From CAIRDP01 sp037134895 (GTDB lineage: Bacteria; Bacteroidota; Bacteroidia; Bacteroidales; FEN-979): a DNA stretch of 64,000 nt. The notes beneath the pieces are model-generated. The model was given only the letters and a program-made list of their open reading frames with translations. It did no database searches and was not told where the DNA came from. The DNA is taken from assembly GCA_037134895.1 (NCBI GenBank), contig JBAXLI010000007.1:1-64000 (forward strand), given 5' to 3'. The stretch's first letter is position 1. The number at the start of each line of letters is the position of its first letter. Of the stretch, positions 10,298 through 17,814 are shown one piece after another. Position numbers and translations under genes: made by a program.

Positions 10298-11030
10298 TCT
10301 CTGATGGTGCAAAAGGGTCAATATTTATTGCGTTAAGCAACTCGAGATAATAAGTTTCAGAAATCTTTTTCTCTTCATACAATTTATTAACAATCAAGCC
10401 ATAATCGCCAATAACCTTATTCGCATTCCCTGCTTCATATAAAGCCATATCATATCCCAGCTTACGAGCTATACTCTTCTTTTCGAAAGCAAATTTATTG
10501 TAATATGATTTGTCGATATAACCAAGTTCTATTAATCTGTAAATAACTGCATTAATAGACAAACTAAAGTATTGTTGAATTTTAAAGATCGTTTCTGCTT
10601 TGATTTTGTTTTTATGTAGTCTCTCCTCGTTCGGAATTAAATCAACAATGCCCTGTTCGGGAAGTAACAGAAATGCTGCAAACATATCAGCATTCTTTTC
10701 TTCATTATCAGTCTGATTTTCAAATAATGCCGTTGAACATTGTTGTGATGTGAAATCCTTTTGTATAAATAAATGGTACAATTCATGGCCTATGGAAAAA
10801 TGTTGCCTTCCAATAATATGAGTCTGATTTATCAACATAAATCTCATATCACCAGGAGCTTTGATAGCCATACCGCTTAATCCACCAGTCAAAGGCCGAA
10901 AAAGAGTAATTACATTTCTTTTTAGAAGCAGACTAGTCAAATGAATTGGATCAGAGGGGCCATAACCGCTGTCACCTCTGAATTTTAATGCACTTCTTTC
11001 TATTTCTTTTTTTAAAAGTTGATTATTCAC
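10284..11030 (-). CDS. ImmA/IrrE family metallo-endopeptidase
   Basis: 248 residues. The zinc motif HELYH sits in HFSIGHELYHLFIQ and is followed by NADMFAAFLLLP, the usual distal part of COG2856/ImmA proteins in which an acidic residue is the third metal ligand. ImmA of ICEBs1 cleaves its cognate XRE repressor; IrrE/DdrO in Deinococcus works similarly. Its start overlaps the XRE repressor gene by 4 nt and its end overlaps the PIN gene by 14 nt, so the three genes are translationally coupled. I infer that it inactivates the upstream repressor under an unknown signal and so raises expression of the operon. Confidence 0.85.
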   Translation of the reverse strand: MNNQLLKKEIERSALKFRGDSGYGPSDPIHLTSLLLKRNVITLFRPLTGGLSGMAIKAPGDMRFMLINQTHIIGRQHFSIGHELYHLFIQKDFTSQQCSTALFENQTDNEEKNADMFAAFLLLPEQGIVDLIPNEERLHKNKIKAETIFKIQQYFSLSINAVIYRLIELGYIDKSYYNKFAFEKKSIARKLGYDMALYEAGNANKVIGDYGLIVNKLYEEKKISETYYLELLNAINIDPFAPSENGSE

Positions 11031-11368
11031 CCTTCTCTAATTTGACAAATTTTGATATAATTTTTAACAACCTTCTGAAAATCAGCAATACTTTTCAAAT
11101 CCTGAACATCAAGGTCTTGCTTTCTAAATGCAAAAGCCAAATCTGCTGTATGCATTTCAGGACTGCTTTCAACCAAACAATCAAGTTCAACACCAAATAA
11201 ATCAGCTAAATTTTCCAAATGTATGACAGAAATTTCCCGATCACCACTTTCATAAAGGCTGATAGTACTTCTGTCAATTTTTAAATATTCGGCTAAATGG
11301 GTTTGTGTATAACCGAATTTTTGGCGATACACTCTAATATTATTGCCTATGATTTCTCCCAGTTCCAT
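11027..11368 (-). CDS. XRE-family helix-turn-helix repressor
   Basis: 113 residues with a canonical Cro/C1 helix-turn-helix at about 8-62: YTQTHLAEYLKIDRSTISLY, then a helix ending in the typical LADLFGVELDCLVE. The C-terminal 45 residues are unique. First gene of a three-gene operon with an ImmA/IrrE protease and a PIN-like protein, overlapping the protease gene by 4 nt. It is likely autoregulatory: a 13-bp palindrome lies about 27 bp upstream of the ATG. The combination XRE + COG2856 is a known regulatory pair in mobile elements and toxin-antitoxin-like loci. Confidence 0.88.
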   Translation of the reverse strand: MELGEIIGNNIRVYRQKFGYTQTHLAEYLKIDRSTISLYESGDREISVIHLENLADLFGVELDCLVESSPEMHTADLAFAFRKQDLDVQDLKSIADFQKVVKNYIKICQIREG

Positions 11369-11394
11369 ATAATGCGGTTTTGCTGTTTCTCATT

Positions 11395-11407
11395 TTTGTG
11401 TCACAAA
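11395..11407. promoter_or_regulatory. Candidate operator of the XRE operon
   Basis: Perfect palindrome TTTGTG-T-CACAAA about 27 bp upstream of the XRE start codon, in a strongly AT-rich region. The right half recurs about 170 bp further upstream as TTGTCACAAA (near 11571). Position and symmetry fit binding by a dimeric XRE repressor; this is inferred from sequence only. Confidence 0.4.
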
Positions 11408-11880
11408 TATAGTGCATATTTATTATGTTTATAAATAATATTACATTAATTATTATTTATTTTATATTCATTAAATATAATTTTCGTAATTATTATAGCT
11501 ATATTATTGTCATTAAGTTATTTAAGGAACATTATTCCAATATCCCCATTGTTTAATCAATTTTATCAATTGTCACAAAAATAACATACTTTGCTCGTTT
11601 AATATTATTTCGTGACATATTTCACAATAAATCCCAGGCGAAAACTCGGTTTCTTATTATACCCTATACCTGAGAGAAAGATCGAGTGGATCGCAAAGTT
11701 TATTATTGAAATAATATTGTTTTCCGTCAAAGTACCAAAAATTGTCCGAATCAACTCCCCACCCTCCGCAACCGCTAATCCATTCAGTCATTCCAGGTTC
11801 CGCTCTATTCGTCGCAAGCTCCTCATGGCTCCACCTGTCATTCCTTCAGGCTTAGCCGTTGCTCCGGTATTTCAATAGGT

Positions 11881-11916
11881 ATACACCCGGTGCTTCGTTC
11901 CTCGCACCCGGTGTAT
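11881..11916. repeat. Hairpin, 13-bp arms
   Basis: ATACACCCGGTGC and GCACCCGGTGTAT are complementary except for one C-C position, around a 10-nt loop. No T-run follows on either strand, so it is not a standard intrinsic terminator. Confidence 0.6.
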
Positions 11917-12321
11917 TAATGGTTAATTTCTGTTGCAAATAATAGAGAACCTAAGCATAAACAGCCCTGGTAGCCAGCATTTTCCTACCCTCAGTACGAT
12001 GGGTACGGGGCTAAATTTAACATAACATGCTATTATAGTACTGCCGCTGCTGGCCTATCCCGGCTTTAAGCAACGCCGTCAAATGTACGGCAACCGCAAT
12101 GGGCTGAAGCCCACCCCCCTCTAATTTTATGAATCCCTGCCCACAGCGTTTGCCTTTTCATTTAACGGCATTGGCCTTTACCTGCGTCAGTCCTATAATC
12201 ACATTATGTTAAATATCCCCGTTAGCTGGACGAGTAGTTTGAGAGGGTGCTCATCCGGCAGCATTACAAGTAAGTTTGAGTTCGAAGTACAAGAATATCG
12301 GCAGCGCATTTCTGCCTCGAT

Positions 12322-12559
12322 AAAAGTGCATTAAGCAATACCTGTTAACACCAGTTGGTCGTTTCCGGGCTTCAATGTCCGCTACGTTTCGCACCCTTGG
12401 CTTCGCCGGCGGATGCTCCACTTCGCTACCATGAAAGCCCTACACTCCCCCACCGCAGGGCCTTTCGAGCTTGCACCGCAGCAAAATAATGCTGCCGTAC
12501 AACCTTCTCAGTCCCCGCTTCAATTTTCATTTCATACCGGTATTGCTTAACGCACTATT
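12322..12559. repeat. 238-bp segment bracketed by 24-bp inverted repeats
   Basis: The left arm (12322-12345, containing TGCATTAAGCAATACC) and right arm (12536-12559, containing GGTATTGCTTAACGCA) are complementary at 21 of 24 positions. The right arm contains GCTTAAC, which fits the RYYYAAC core of integron recombination sites; the left arm has the near match ATTAAGC to GTTRRRY. The enclosed DNA has no gene. It could be a small non-autonomous element or a cassette between two recombination sites. Confidence 0.5.
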
Positions 12560-12683
12560 CTGGTACTCCCCCAGGTTTTAAAAACCGGCAAATGCCCTGC
12601 CTCATGTTTCGACGGGCCGGACGAGAGTACTTCGTAACAATCATCCTCCGGAATTCCTGCAGGTACCAAAACCGATCCCCTTT

Positions 12684-12713
12684 CCAACCAGCGTTAAAAA
12701 TAACGCAGGTTGG
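12684..12713. repeat. Hairpin of the CCAA-CAGCGT type, copy 1
   Basis: CCAACCAGCGTTA and TAACGCAGGTTGG form a 13-bp stem with one mismatch around a 4-A loop. A related hairpin lies about 390 bp downstream, with the same order CCAA, CAGCGT, A-loop, ACGC, TTGG. Confidence 0.55.
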
Positions 12714-13075
12714 TTTGTTGACTTTTCTCAGTTCGCTATTTTTCCTGTGCACCCTTGGCATATGCTCATTCTTCGCAATGCCAACAGTGCACTTCCCCTT
12801 GATTATTCCTTTCTCAGTTGTCAGTACAACAAGTACCGGCAAAGCATTCTCACCTCGATTATAACCCATTAAAGCTACCGAATTATTCCGGGCCTCGCTA
12901 CAGGCACTCGCCATGCACCCTCCTATCGTCGGATGCATGAGCTTCGTGCCTTCCGCTCACCCTCCATAATCGGTACTTTAAAGCGTTATTGGCCTATCTC
13001 TTTTCCGTTTGCCGGCACCGGTGAATGCATTGCCTTTTCAGCTTCGTTTGAGCAGCTTCGCCATCCAAGTCCACA

Positions 13076-13104
13076 ACCAAGCAGCGTGAAAAACGCCGCT
13101 TGGT
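13076..13104. repeat. Hairpin of the CCAA-CAGCGT type, copy 2
   Basis: ACCAAGCAGCGT and ACGCCGCTTGGT form a 12-bp stem with one mismatch around GAAAA. It resembles the hairpin at 12684 in stem sequence, loop and mismatch, pointing to a small repeated structural element. Confidence 0.55.
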
Positions 13105-13268
13105 ATACTTGCTTTTCTCGTTCTGCCAGCCAGCCTTGCCACCTTATTCGCCCTCGTTCCTCGGGCTTCATAACGTGGCGGCTACCACCAAACCCCCTCC
13201 CCATCCCCTGAAAACAGTGAGGGTCGGAGCAGGTTTTAATTAAATCATAATCTCCGTCAAAGCTACCT

Positions 13269-13382
13269 GCAAAATTTTTCTACTTGCAAGGCCGGGGCCC
13301 GTTGGGTGCCGTCATTTTTTTGAAAACCATAATTTTTTTATGGTAAAAAAATGACCGGCAGCCTTGCAAGCGAAAAATTTTT
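13269..13382. repeat. Compound nested inverted repeat (~114 bp)
   Basis: The outer arms share CTTGCAAGGC / GCCTTGCAAG extended by A/T-rich flanks (AAAATTTTTC / AAAAATTTTT). The inner arms pair GTCATTTTTTT with AAAAAAATGAC, and CCATAA with TTATGG around the centre. Only the left arm contains the extra GGGGCCCGTTGGGT. It sits 85 bp beyond the end of the terminase gene and could end that transcript, but its size and nesting look more like a MITE-like element or structured recombination site. Confidence 0.55.
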
Positions 13383-13466
13383 CCGCTAATCAGTGCCTAC
13401 GATTTTGATTTAATGCTGTATTATATTCTCATTGCAGAGGAAAATAGTGAGAATCCTGATTCCGGA

Positions 13467-14642
13467 TTACCTCAGGTGCCTGGAAGTTTTGATCAGGCGG
13501 TTTCCCATGAACAGTCGGCCCATGCAAGCATACCGGATTCCATCAATTCCATGGTTGAACCGGTCAACCGGAACATTCAACGGTTTTCCAGAGGCGTCTT
13601 CCTTCCACTTATAGTTTTTCAACTCCCTGATCAGGTTAACCGACCGTTTAGTTATCCGCATGGGATACCGTTTCAGGATGTCAATTCCGGCCAGGATCGA
13701 ATCCGGACCCTTGAACGTCGGTTTGATGTTGAACCCTTCCTGTCGGATTTCATAAATGCACTTGGGCTGGTTGTCGGCAATAATTTCATCGGACTTGGTG
13801 ATCCCGAGCTGATTAATCCATTTGCAGATGTCCGGATTGGTAAGACCCCGGGAGTAAATCAACTCATCAACATAGAGTTCTCCGCCGCTCATACCGACTT
13901 TGACCAGTGCAGTTGGATCATTGGAGAATCCAAAATCCATCCCGTAGGTGATCCACTTGCAGGATTCCGGCCATTCATCAACAATCTGCCAGTTCGTGAA
14001 GACAAGTCCTGTGATTTGCCCGATTTCTCCCAGGCCGTAGATTCTCCAATAATTTTCATCGACCGTTTTAAGGTTTTCAATTTCCTTGACCTGTTCAGGT
14101 GGCAAAAATTGGACATTGTCCAGGTAGGTGGAATGGATAAAGGTGCAATCTTTCCGGGGGATGACGACATCATAAATCCAATGCTCATCCATCGAGGGGT
14201 TGAAGTCCAGGTAGATTTGTTTTTCTGTTCGTAAGGAGAGCTGTACCCAATCTTCCAAGCTTAATTCATTGGCCTCATTGATGAACAGGTAAGCACGTTT
14301 CGCCCCTCGTTTCTTCTGGGGCTGATCCAGGCTCATGAATTCAAACAGGTTCCCGTTCAGCAGGTAGGTATTCTCGGTCTTATTGTGGTGCCGCTCGTCA
14401 TAAAGGTCATTGGCCTTTAGAATTTCAAAGAAATCCCGCATCGCCGATGCTTTTAATGCCGGCATGCTTCGCCTGACAATCGAAAATACCATATCGGTAC
14501 CTTCAAATGCTTTCACCAGGATGAGTAACTGAAGAATGGAAAAAGTCTTCCCCGACCTGCTCCCGCCCTGATTCACAATGATCTTGGTACTGGCGGTATA
14601 ATTTTTCTCAAATACAACGGAAACCCTGACATTCTTTTCCAT
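13467..14642 (-). CDS. terL: Phage terminase large subunit (PBSX-like)
   Basis: 391 residues, a normal length for this family. The ATPase half has Walker A GGSRSGKT (26-33) and Walker B LFINEANE (~119-126). The nuclease half starts near residue 230 with YGMDFGFSNDPTALVKVG, carrying a catalytic Asp (~236), and has a second acidic site in IIADNQPK (~290). TerL packages DNA through the portal and cuts it. The gene begins 7 nt after the small gene upstream and is transcribed away from the capsid genes, which is unusual because terL is normally co-directional with them. No frameshift or missing motif is seen. Confidence 0.9.
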   Translation of the reverse strand: MEKNVRVSVVFEKNYTASTKIIVNQGGSRSGKTFSILQLLILVKAFEGTDMVFSIVRRSMPALKASAMRDFFEILKANDLYDERHHNKTENTYLLNGNLFEFMSLDQPQKKRGAKRAYLFINEANELSLEDWVQLSLRTEKQIYLDFNPSMDEHWIYDVVIPRKDCTFIHSTYLDNVQFLPPEQVKEIENLKTVDENYWRIYGLGEIGQITGLVFTNWQIVDEWPESCKWITYGMDFGFSNDPTALVKVGMSGGELYVDELIYSRGLTNPDICKWINQLGITKSDEIIADNQPKCIYEIRQEGFNIKPTFKGPDSILAGIDILKRYPMRITKRSVNLIRELKNYKWKEDASGKPLNVPVDRFNHGIDGIRYACMGRLFMGNRLIKTSRHLR

Positions 14643-14649
14643 GGGATGG

Positions 14650-14943
14650 TTAGTTCCCCTTGACTACTTCAAAGGTGATCTTGGTTACTTTGTCTTCCGG
14701 CGGGGCTATATCCAGGTTCATTCGTTGCAACTTCGGCCGGATATATTCCTGCAGGTTCATCCACAGATCAACCTGATCTTTTGGTTTCAGTTTTCTGATA
14801 CTGTCTTCCAGGGTTTCATCCAGCAGTTCAAGTACCCATTCAACCCGTTCCTTATTTTCTCGGGTGATCTTGTTGGCTGCTCCCTTGGGTCGCCCACCCT
14901 GACCGGGTTTGAATAACTGGGGTTTAGAAGTTTTCGGTTCCAT
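14650..14943 (-). CDS. Small phage protein upstream of terminase (DUF5681-like, TerS candidate)
   Basis: 97 residues, very basic N-terminus with LFKPGQGGRPKGAANKIT, a signature shared with DUF5681-type proteins encoded next to large terminases. The rest is helical and acidic. The position 7 nt before terL suggests a DNA-binding small terminase or packaging accessory role, but no full helix-turn-helix is evident. Function is inferred from context. Confidence 0.6.
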   Translation of the reverse strand: MEPKTSKPQLFKPGQGGRPKGAANKITRENKERVEWVLELLDETLEDSIRKLKPKDQVDLWMNLQEYIRPKLQRMNLDIAPPEDKVTKITFEVVKGN

Positions 14944-15052
14944 ATTTTACCTATTTGTTCCTATTTTAGGAATACATATTCCATTCTCTGTATTCTATTT
15001 TTCCGCTTTTCCAGCAAGTTGTCGCTGACAACCGAATGTAATCGATTGACCC

Positions 15053-15310
15053 TTACTTTCTGTAAATCATCTTCTCAATCGAACTCACCGACACCCCGTA
15101 ACAATCACTCAATTCGTTCTTAATATTGGTATAGGTCCGCCCTCTCTTTTCAATGGTATTTCCCTCTTTGGCGTATGTAAAGTAGAGTTCTTTTACCAGC
15201 CATTTCTTGGCAGCGCTAGCAGGCAGCAATCCACTTTTTACAAGATTTTCTACATCAATTCCAAAATGCTCCCTGATGTCAATGATTACCTTTTCAGTTT
15301 CCGGATTCAT
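15053..15310 (-). CDS. Small phage protein of unknown function
   Basis: 85 residues from MNPETEKV; an in-frame upstream ATG would add a hydrophobic, AT-rich leader that reads like intergenic DNA, so I chose the internal start. The C-terminus LSDCYGVSVSSIEKMIYRK resembles the recognition part of a helix-turn-helix, so a DNA-binding (small-terminase-like or regulatory) role is possible. It precedes the DUF5681-like gene by 109 nt on the same strand and is divergent from the capsid operon. Confidence 0.5.
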   Translation of the reverse strand: MNPETEKVIIDIREHFGIDVENLVKSGLLPASAAKKWLVKELYFTYAKEGNTIEKRGRTYTNIKNELSDCYGVSVSSIEKMIYRK

Positions 15311-15408
15311 ATAGCCATTTCTTGCAAAAATACAAAATAAATAATATAATAACAACCTATAATACAACTTTTTGCCAATGTTTACTAAACAAATACTTTA
15401 AGTTAGAT

Positions 15409-15416
15409 TATTTTTG
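15409..15416 (+). promoter_or_regulatory. -7 box of the capsid operon
   Basis: TATTTTTG matches the Bacteroidetes -7 consensus TAnnTTTG exactly and lies 25 bp before the protease ATG. A well-spaced -33 TTTG box is not visible. Confidence 0.45.
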
Positions 15417-15441
15417 TTTCGTTTTTAATTTCCCTACCGGC

Positions 15442-16401
15442 ATGAAATCATTTTCCACACCACCGATTGCCTTTTCTGTTGCAAAAATTGATGATGATTC
15501 CGGGGTACTTCAAAAGGTTATTGTGGCCCAGGTCGGAAAAGTTAAATCCTATTTTGAACAGATAGATGCTACCACCCTTTCCCAGATCGAAAAACTTGGT
15601 AATTCAAAAGAATCTGGTGTAAAAGCCCGGTTTGGTCATCCTAACATGTGTAGCTCTTCATTCGGAACCTATATCGGTCGGTTTAAGAATTTCCAGGTTG
15701 ATGGCGAAAAGGTTTATGGTGATCTTCACCTGGATGATGTCTGCAAGGAATCTCCATCTGGAAATCTCTTTGCTTACATCCTGAAAATGGCAAAGAATAA
15801 TCCTGATATGTTCGGGGCATCCATTGCATTTATCCCAGGGGAACCTGCAATTACTAATGATGAATACCCGGCAACCCGTATTGAAGAACTTCTGGCAACC
15901 GATCTGGTTGACGATCCTGCCGCTACAAACTCTTTGTTTGCCGTTGACTCTTTCTCTTATCAGGCGACCCAGTTTCTTGATTCTAACCCGGCTATTGCTT
16001 CACTCATTGCCCGTAAGCCGGATACCATCATTGAATTTATGCTCAAATATTTTTCAAACAATCAGATTATGAAAAAGGAACTTTTCCAAAGGCTTAAAAA
16101 CCTTTTAAGCCCAACTCCGGATGGAGCAAACGAAGATACGGTCAAGGATTACAACCAGACTGTTGAACAACTGGAAGCCGATTACCAAAAGCAGTTATCG
16201 GTTCTTGAGACGGATCATCAAAAACAACTCTCTACGCTCCAGGATCAGATAGTTACTCTTCAGGACCAGCTCAAAGCCCGTCCCACAACTGTTGAGGGTT
16301 CCGATCCTCATGTCAAGATAGGTCCGTCTGAGGAAACCTTTGGTAAGCAGCTCTTAAAGGAAATGCCTGCCCATTTCAAAGATAAAATCAAAAAGTCCTG
16401 A
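15442..16401 (+). CDS. Prohead protease fused to scaffold-like coiled coil
   Basis: 319 residues from MKSFSTPP; the upstream extension of the frame is AT-rich and non-coding in character. The N-terminal ~190 residues contain ARFGHPNM (candidate His) and MFGASIAFIP (candidate Ser), the pattern of HK97-type prohead proteases. From about residue 225 the protein is a Gln/Glu/Lys-rich coiled coil (QLEADYQKQLSVLETDHQKQ) like an internal scaffolding domain. Placed directly before the major capsid gene, as expected for a maturation protease that processes itself and the capsid during head assembly. Confidence 0.72.
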   Translation: MKSFSTPPIAFSVAKIDDDSGVLQKVIVAQVGKVKSYFEQIDATTLSQIEKLGNSKESGVKARFGHPNMCSSSFGTYIGRFKNFQVDGEKVYGDLHLDDVCKESPSGNLFAYILKMAKNNPDMFGASIAFIPGEPAITNDEYPATRIEELLATDLVDDPAATNSLFAVDSFSYQATQFLDSNPAIASLIARKPDTIIEFMLKYFSNNQIMKKELFQRLKNLLSPTPDGANEDTVKDYNQTVEQLEADYQKQLSVLETDHQKQLSTLQDQIVTLQDQLKARPTTVEGSDPHVKIGPSEETFGKQLLKEMPAHFKDKIKKS

Positions 16402-16403
16402 TC

Positions 16404-16421
16404 AATCGTAAATCGTAAATC
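16404..16421. repeat. Heptamer repeat AATCGTA, 2.5 units
   Basis: Two exact AATCGTA heptamers plus AATC fill most of the 29-bp gap between the protease stop and the capsid ATG. It is the reverse complement of the TTTACGA family found around the asparaginase gene. Confidence 0.6.
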
Positions 16422-16430
16422 TTTTTCGCC

Positions 16431-17780
16431 ATGTCAAATATTTTTTCACACGCCATCAGCCCTGCATTTACAAAGCAGTCAATCCGTGATTTTTTCGTTA
16501 CCCCGTTTTTCATGGGTGAAGATATCCGGGGAGCTATCACGGTACGTTCAGATATCAAGGGTACCGAACTGTTGAACAAAATTTCTCGTCCTTCGTTCAT
16601 CACTAAGCCAAAATCTACTGCCGGTTTCACTCCTGCCGGTACTTTTGCCCTCTCTACCCAGTCCATCACGGTTGCTCCCATGGCCATGGAGTTTGAGCAA
16701 AATGCACGGGCTTTCTGGGGTTCTATCGTTGAACAATTGTTAGCCACCGGCTACAAGGAGGATGATATCGAAAGGATGAAGGAACCCGACATCTGGAATA
16801 AGATCATGCTGCCAATCATTGCCCAGGCTGGGCAGCAGGACTTGATCCGTCAGATGTTCTTTGGCAATCCGGTGCAGGAAACCTTAACATCAGGGGTCCC
16901 AACCGGGACAGTTGATACCAACTTTTCGGGTTATACCGGTTTCATGACACATTTCATCAAAGATGTTTACGCCGGTACAATTCCAGCTGCTCAACATGTG
17001 GTGGTTGCTTCGGCTACCTCCGCTGTCAAAGCTGAGAAAATCCAAACGTATTCCGCGGGTACCGATACGTTTCTGGTCTTAACGATCAATGGTGTTGCCT
17101 ATTCTCAGGCTTACCGTTCCAGCGCAACTGTTACCTGTAACGATTGGCTTGCTACTCACAAAGCCACTATCGAAGCCCGTGCAGGGTTCAATGGGGTTAT
17201 CGTTACCAACCCATCCGCCGGCGCTATCAAGTGTGTCAGCAGATACAAGGGTCAGACCTTCGATTTCACTGCAGCAGTCACGGGCACGGGAACCTGTGCA
17301 GCATCCGGAGTGGTCGCAGCTATTAAACAAGGTGCGTTGGCTTCAGGTGAGGCTGATTCTACCCTTGAAGAAATGATCGACGGGGCACGTCCTGAAATGT
17401 TCGAATTTCCATTGGTGTTTATGGTTACCCGGTCCATGTGGAGGAACCTGGTTCATACGATCAAGAATAAGACGGGTGATCTTCCGCTGACCATGATGCT
17501 TAATGGTATCAATGTTCCTTCGTATGAAGGCTATCCTGTTCTGGTTCGTCCTGATTGGGATACCTGGATCGCCACGTATCAAAATGGTGTCCAACCTCAC
17601 AGGGCTGTATTTACTACCCAACAGAATCTCATTTTCGGGACTGATGGGTTAATGGACCCTCAGGATATAGAGTCCTGGTATAATCCCGATCTCCAAATGC
17701 GGCGTTACCGGGTTCAGTATAAAGCACAAACTGCTTATCTGCACTCAGAACTATTGATGCTGGCTGGTTTCGGAGACTAA
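16431..17780 (+). CDS. Major capsid protein (HK97-like)
   Basis: 449 residues. The N-arm and the long ordered C-terminal half (MFEFPLVFMVTRSMWRNLV, then a Y/W-rich P-domain-like end with QMRRYRVQYKAQTAYLHSEL) fit HK97-fold capsid proteins of Bacteroidetes phages. Between about residues 150 and 305 lies a Ala/Thr/Gly-rich segment (AVTGTGTCAASGVVAA) that looks like an inserted surface domain. It follows the protease-scaffold gene by 29 nt and precedes the portal gene by 34 nt. Assignment rests on gene order plus fold-like pattern. Confidence 0.75.
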   Translation: MSNIFSHAISPAFTKQSIRDFFVTPFFMGEDIRGAITVRSDIKGTELLNKISRPSFITKPKSTAGFTPAGTFALSTQSITVAPMAMEFEQNARAFWGSIVEQLLATGYKEDDIERMKEPDIWNKIMLPIIAQAGQQDLIRQMFFGNPVQETLTSGVPTGTVDTNFSGYTGFMTHFIKDVYAGTIPAAQHVVVASATSAVKAEKIQTYSAGTDTFLVLTINGVAYSQAYRSSATVTCNDWLATHKATIEARAGFNGVIVTNPSAGAIKCVSRYKGQTFDFTAAVTGTGTCAASGVVAAIKQGALASGEADSTLEEMIDGARPEMFEFPLVFMVTRSMWRNLVHTIKNKTGDLPLTMMLNGINVPSYEGYPVLVRPDWDTWIATYQNGVQPHRAVFTTQQNLIFGTDGLMDPQDIESWYNPDLQMRRYRVQYKAQTAYLHSELLMLAGFGD

Positions 17781-17814
17781 TAATGTCCAGGTTACGAATT
17801 ACCCGTTATGTATT

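Larger units (their letters stand above)
11369..13466. other. 2.1-kb interval without a convincing gene, rich in hairpins
   Basis: The first ~240 bp are AT-rich and form the control region of the XRE operon. From about 11640 the DNA turns GC-richer, but reading frames are short, overlap on both strands and show no recognisable domains, hydrophobic pattern or sensible starts. Several inverted repeats are present (listed separately), and the octamer TTAAGCAA occurs at 12066, 12331 and, inverted, at about 12541-12548. The pattern is like decayed or cassette-type non-coding DNA, not a protein gene. It separates the defence block from the phage head module. Confidence 0.6.

Noticed and set aside
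11612..11878. 88-codon plus-strand frame after the XRE promoter region
   Set aside because: Begins in AT-rich control DNA, no domain or ribosome-binding context, basic low-information protein; overlaps hairpin-rich non-coding DNA.
11881..11916. Intrinsic terminator
   Set aside because: Stem is strong but no U-run follows on either strand and no gene ends nearby.
12555..12938. 127-codon minus-strand frame in the hairpin region
   Set aside because: Overlapped by a 90-codon frame on the other strand, reads through a strong hairpin, no recognisable fold; looks like chance in GC-richer DNA.
13413..14234. 273-codon plus-strand frame
   Set aside because: Lies antisense to the well-supported terminase gene; shadow of its codon usage.
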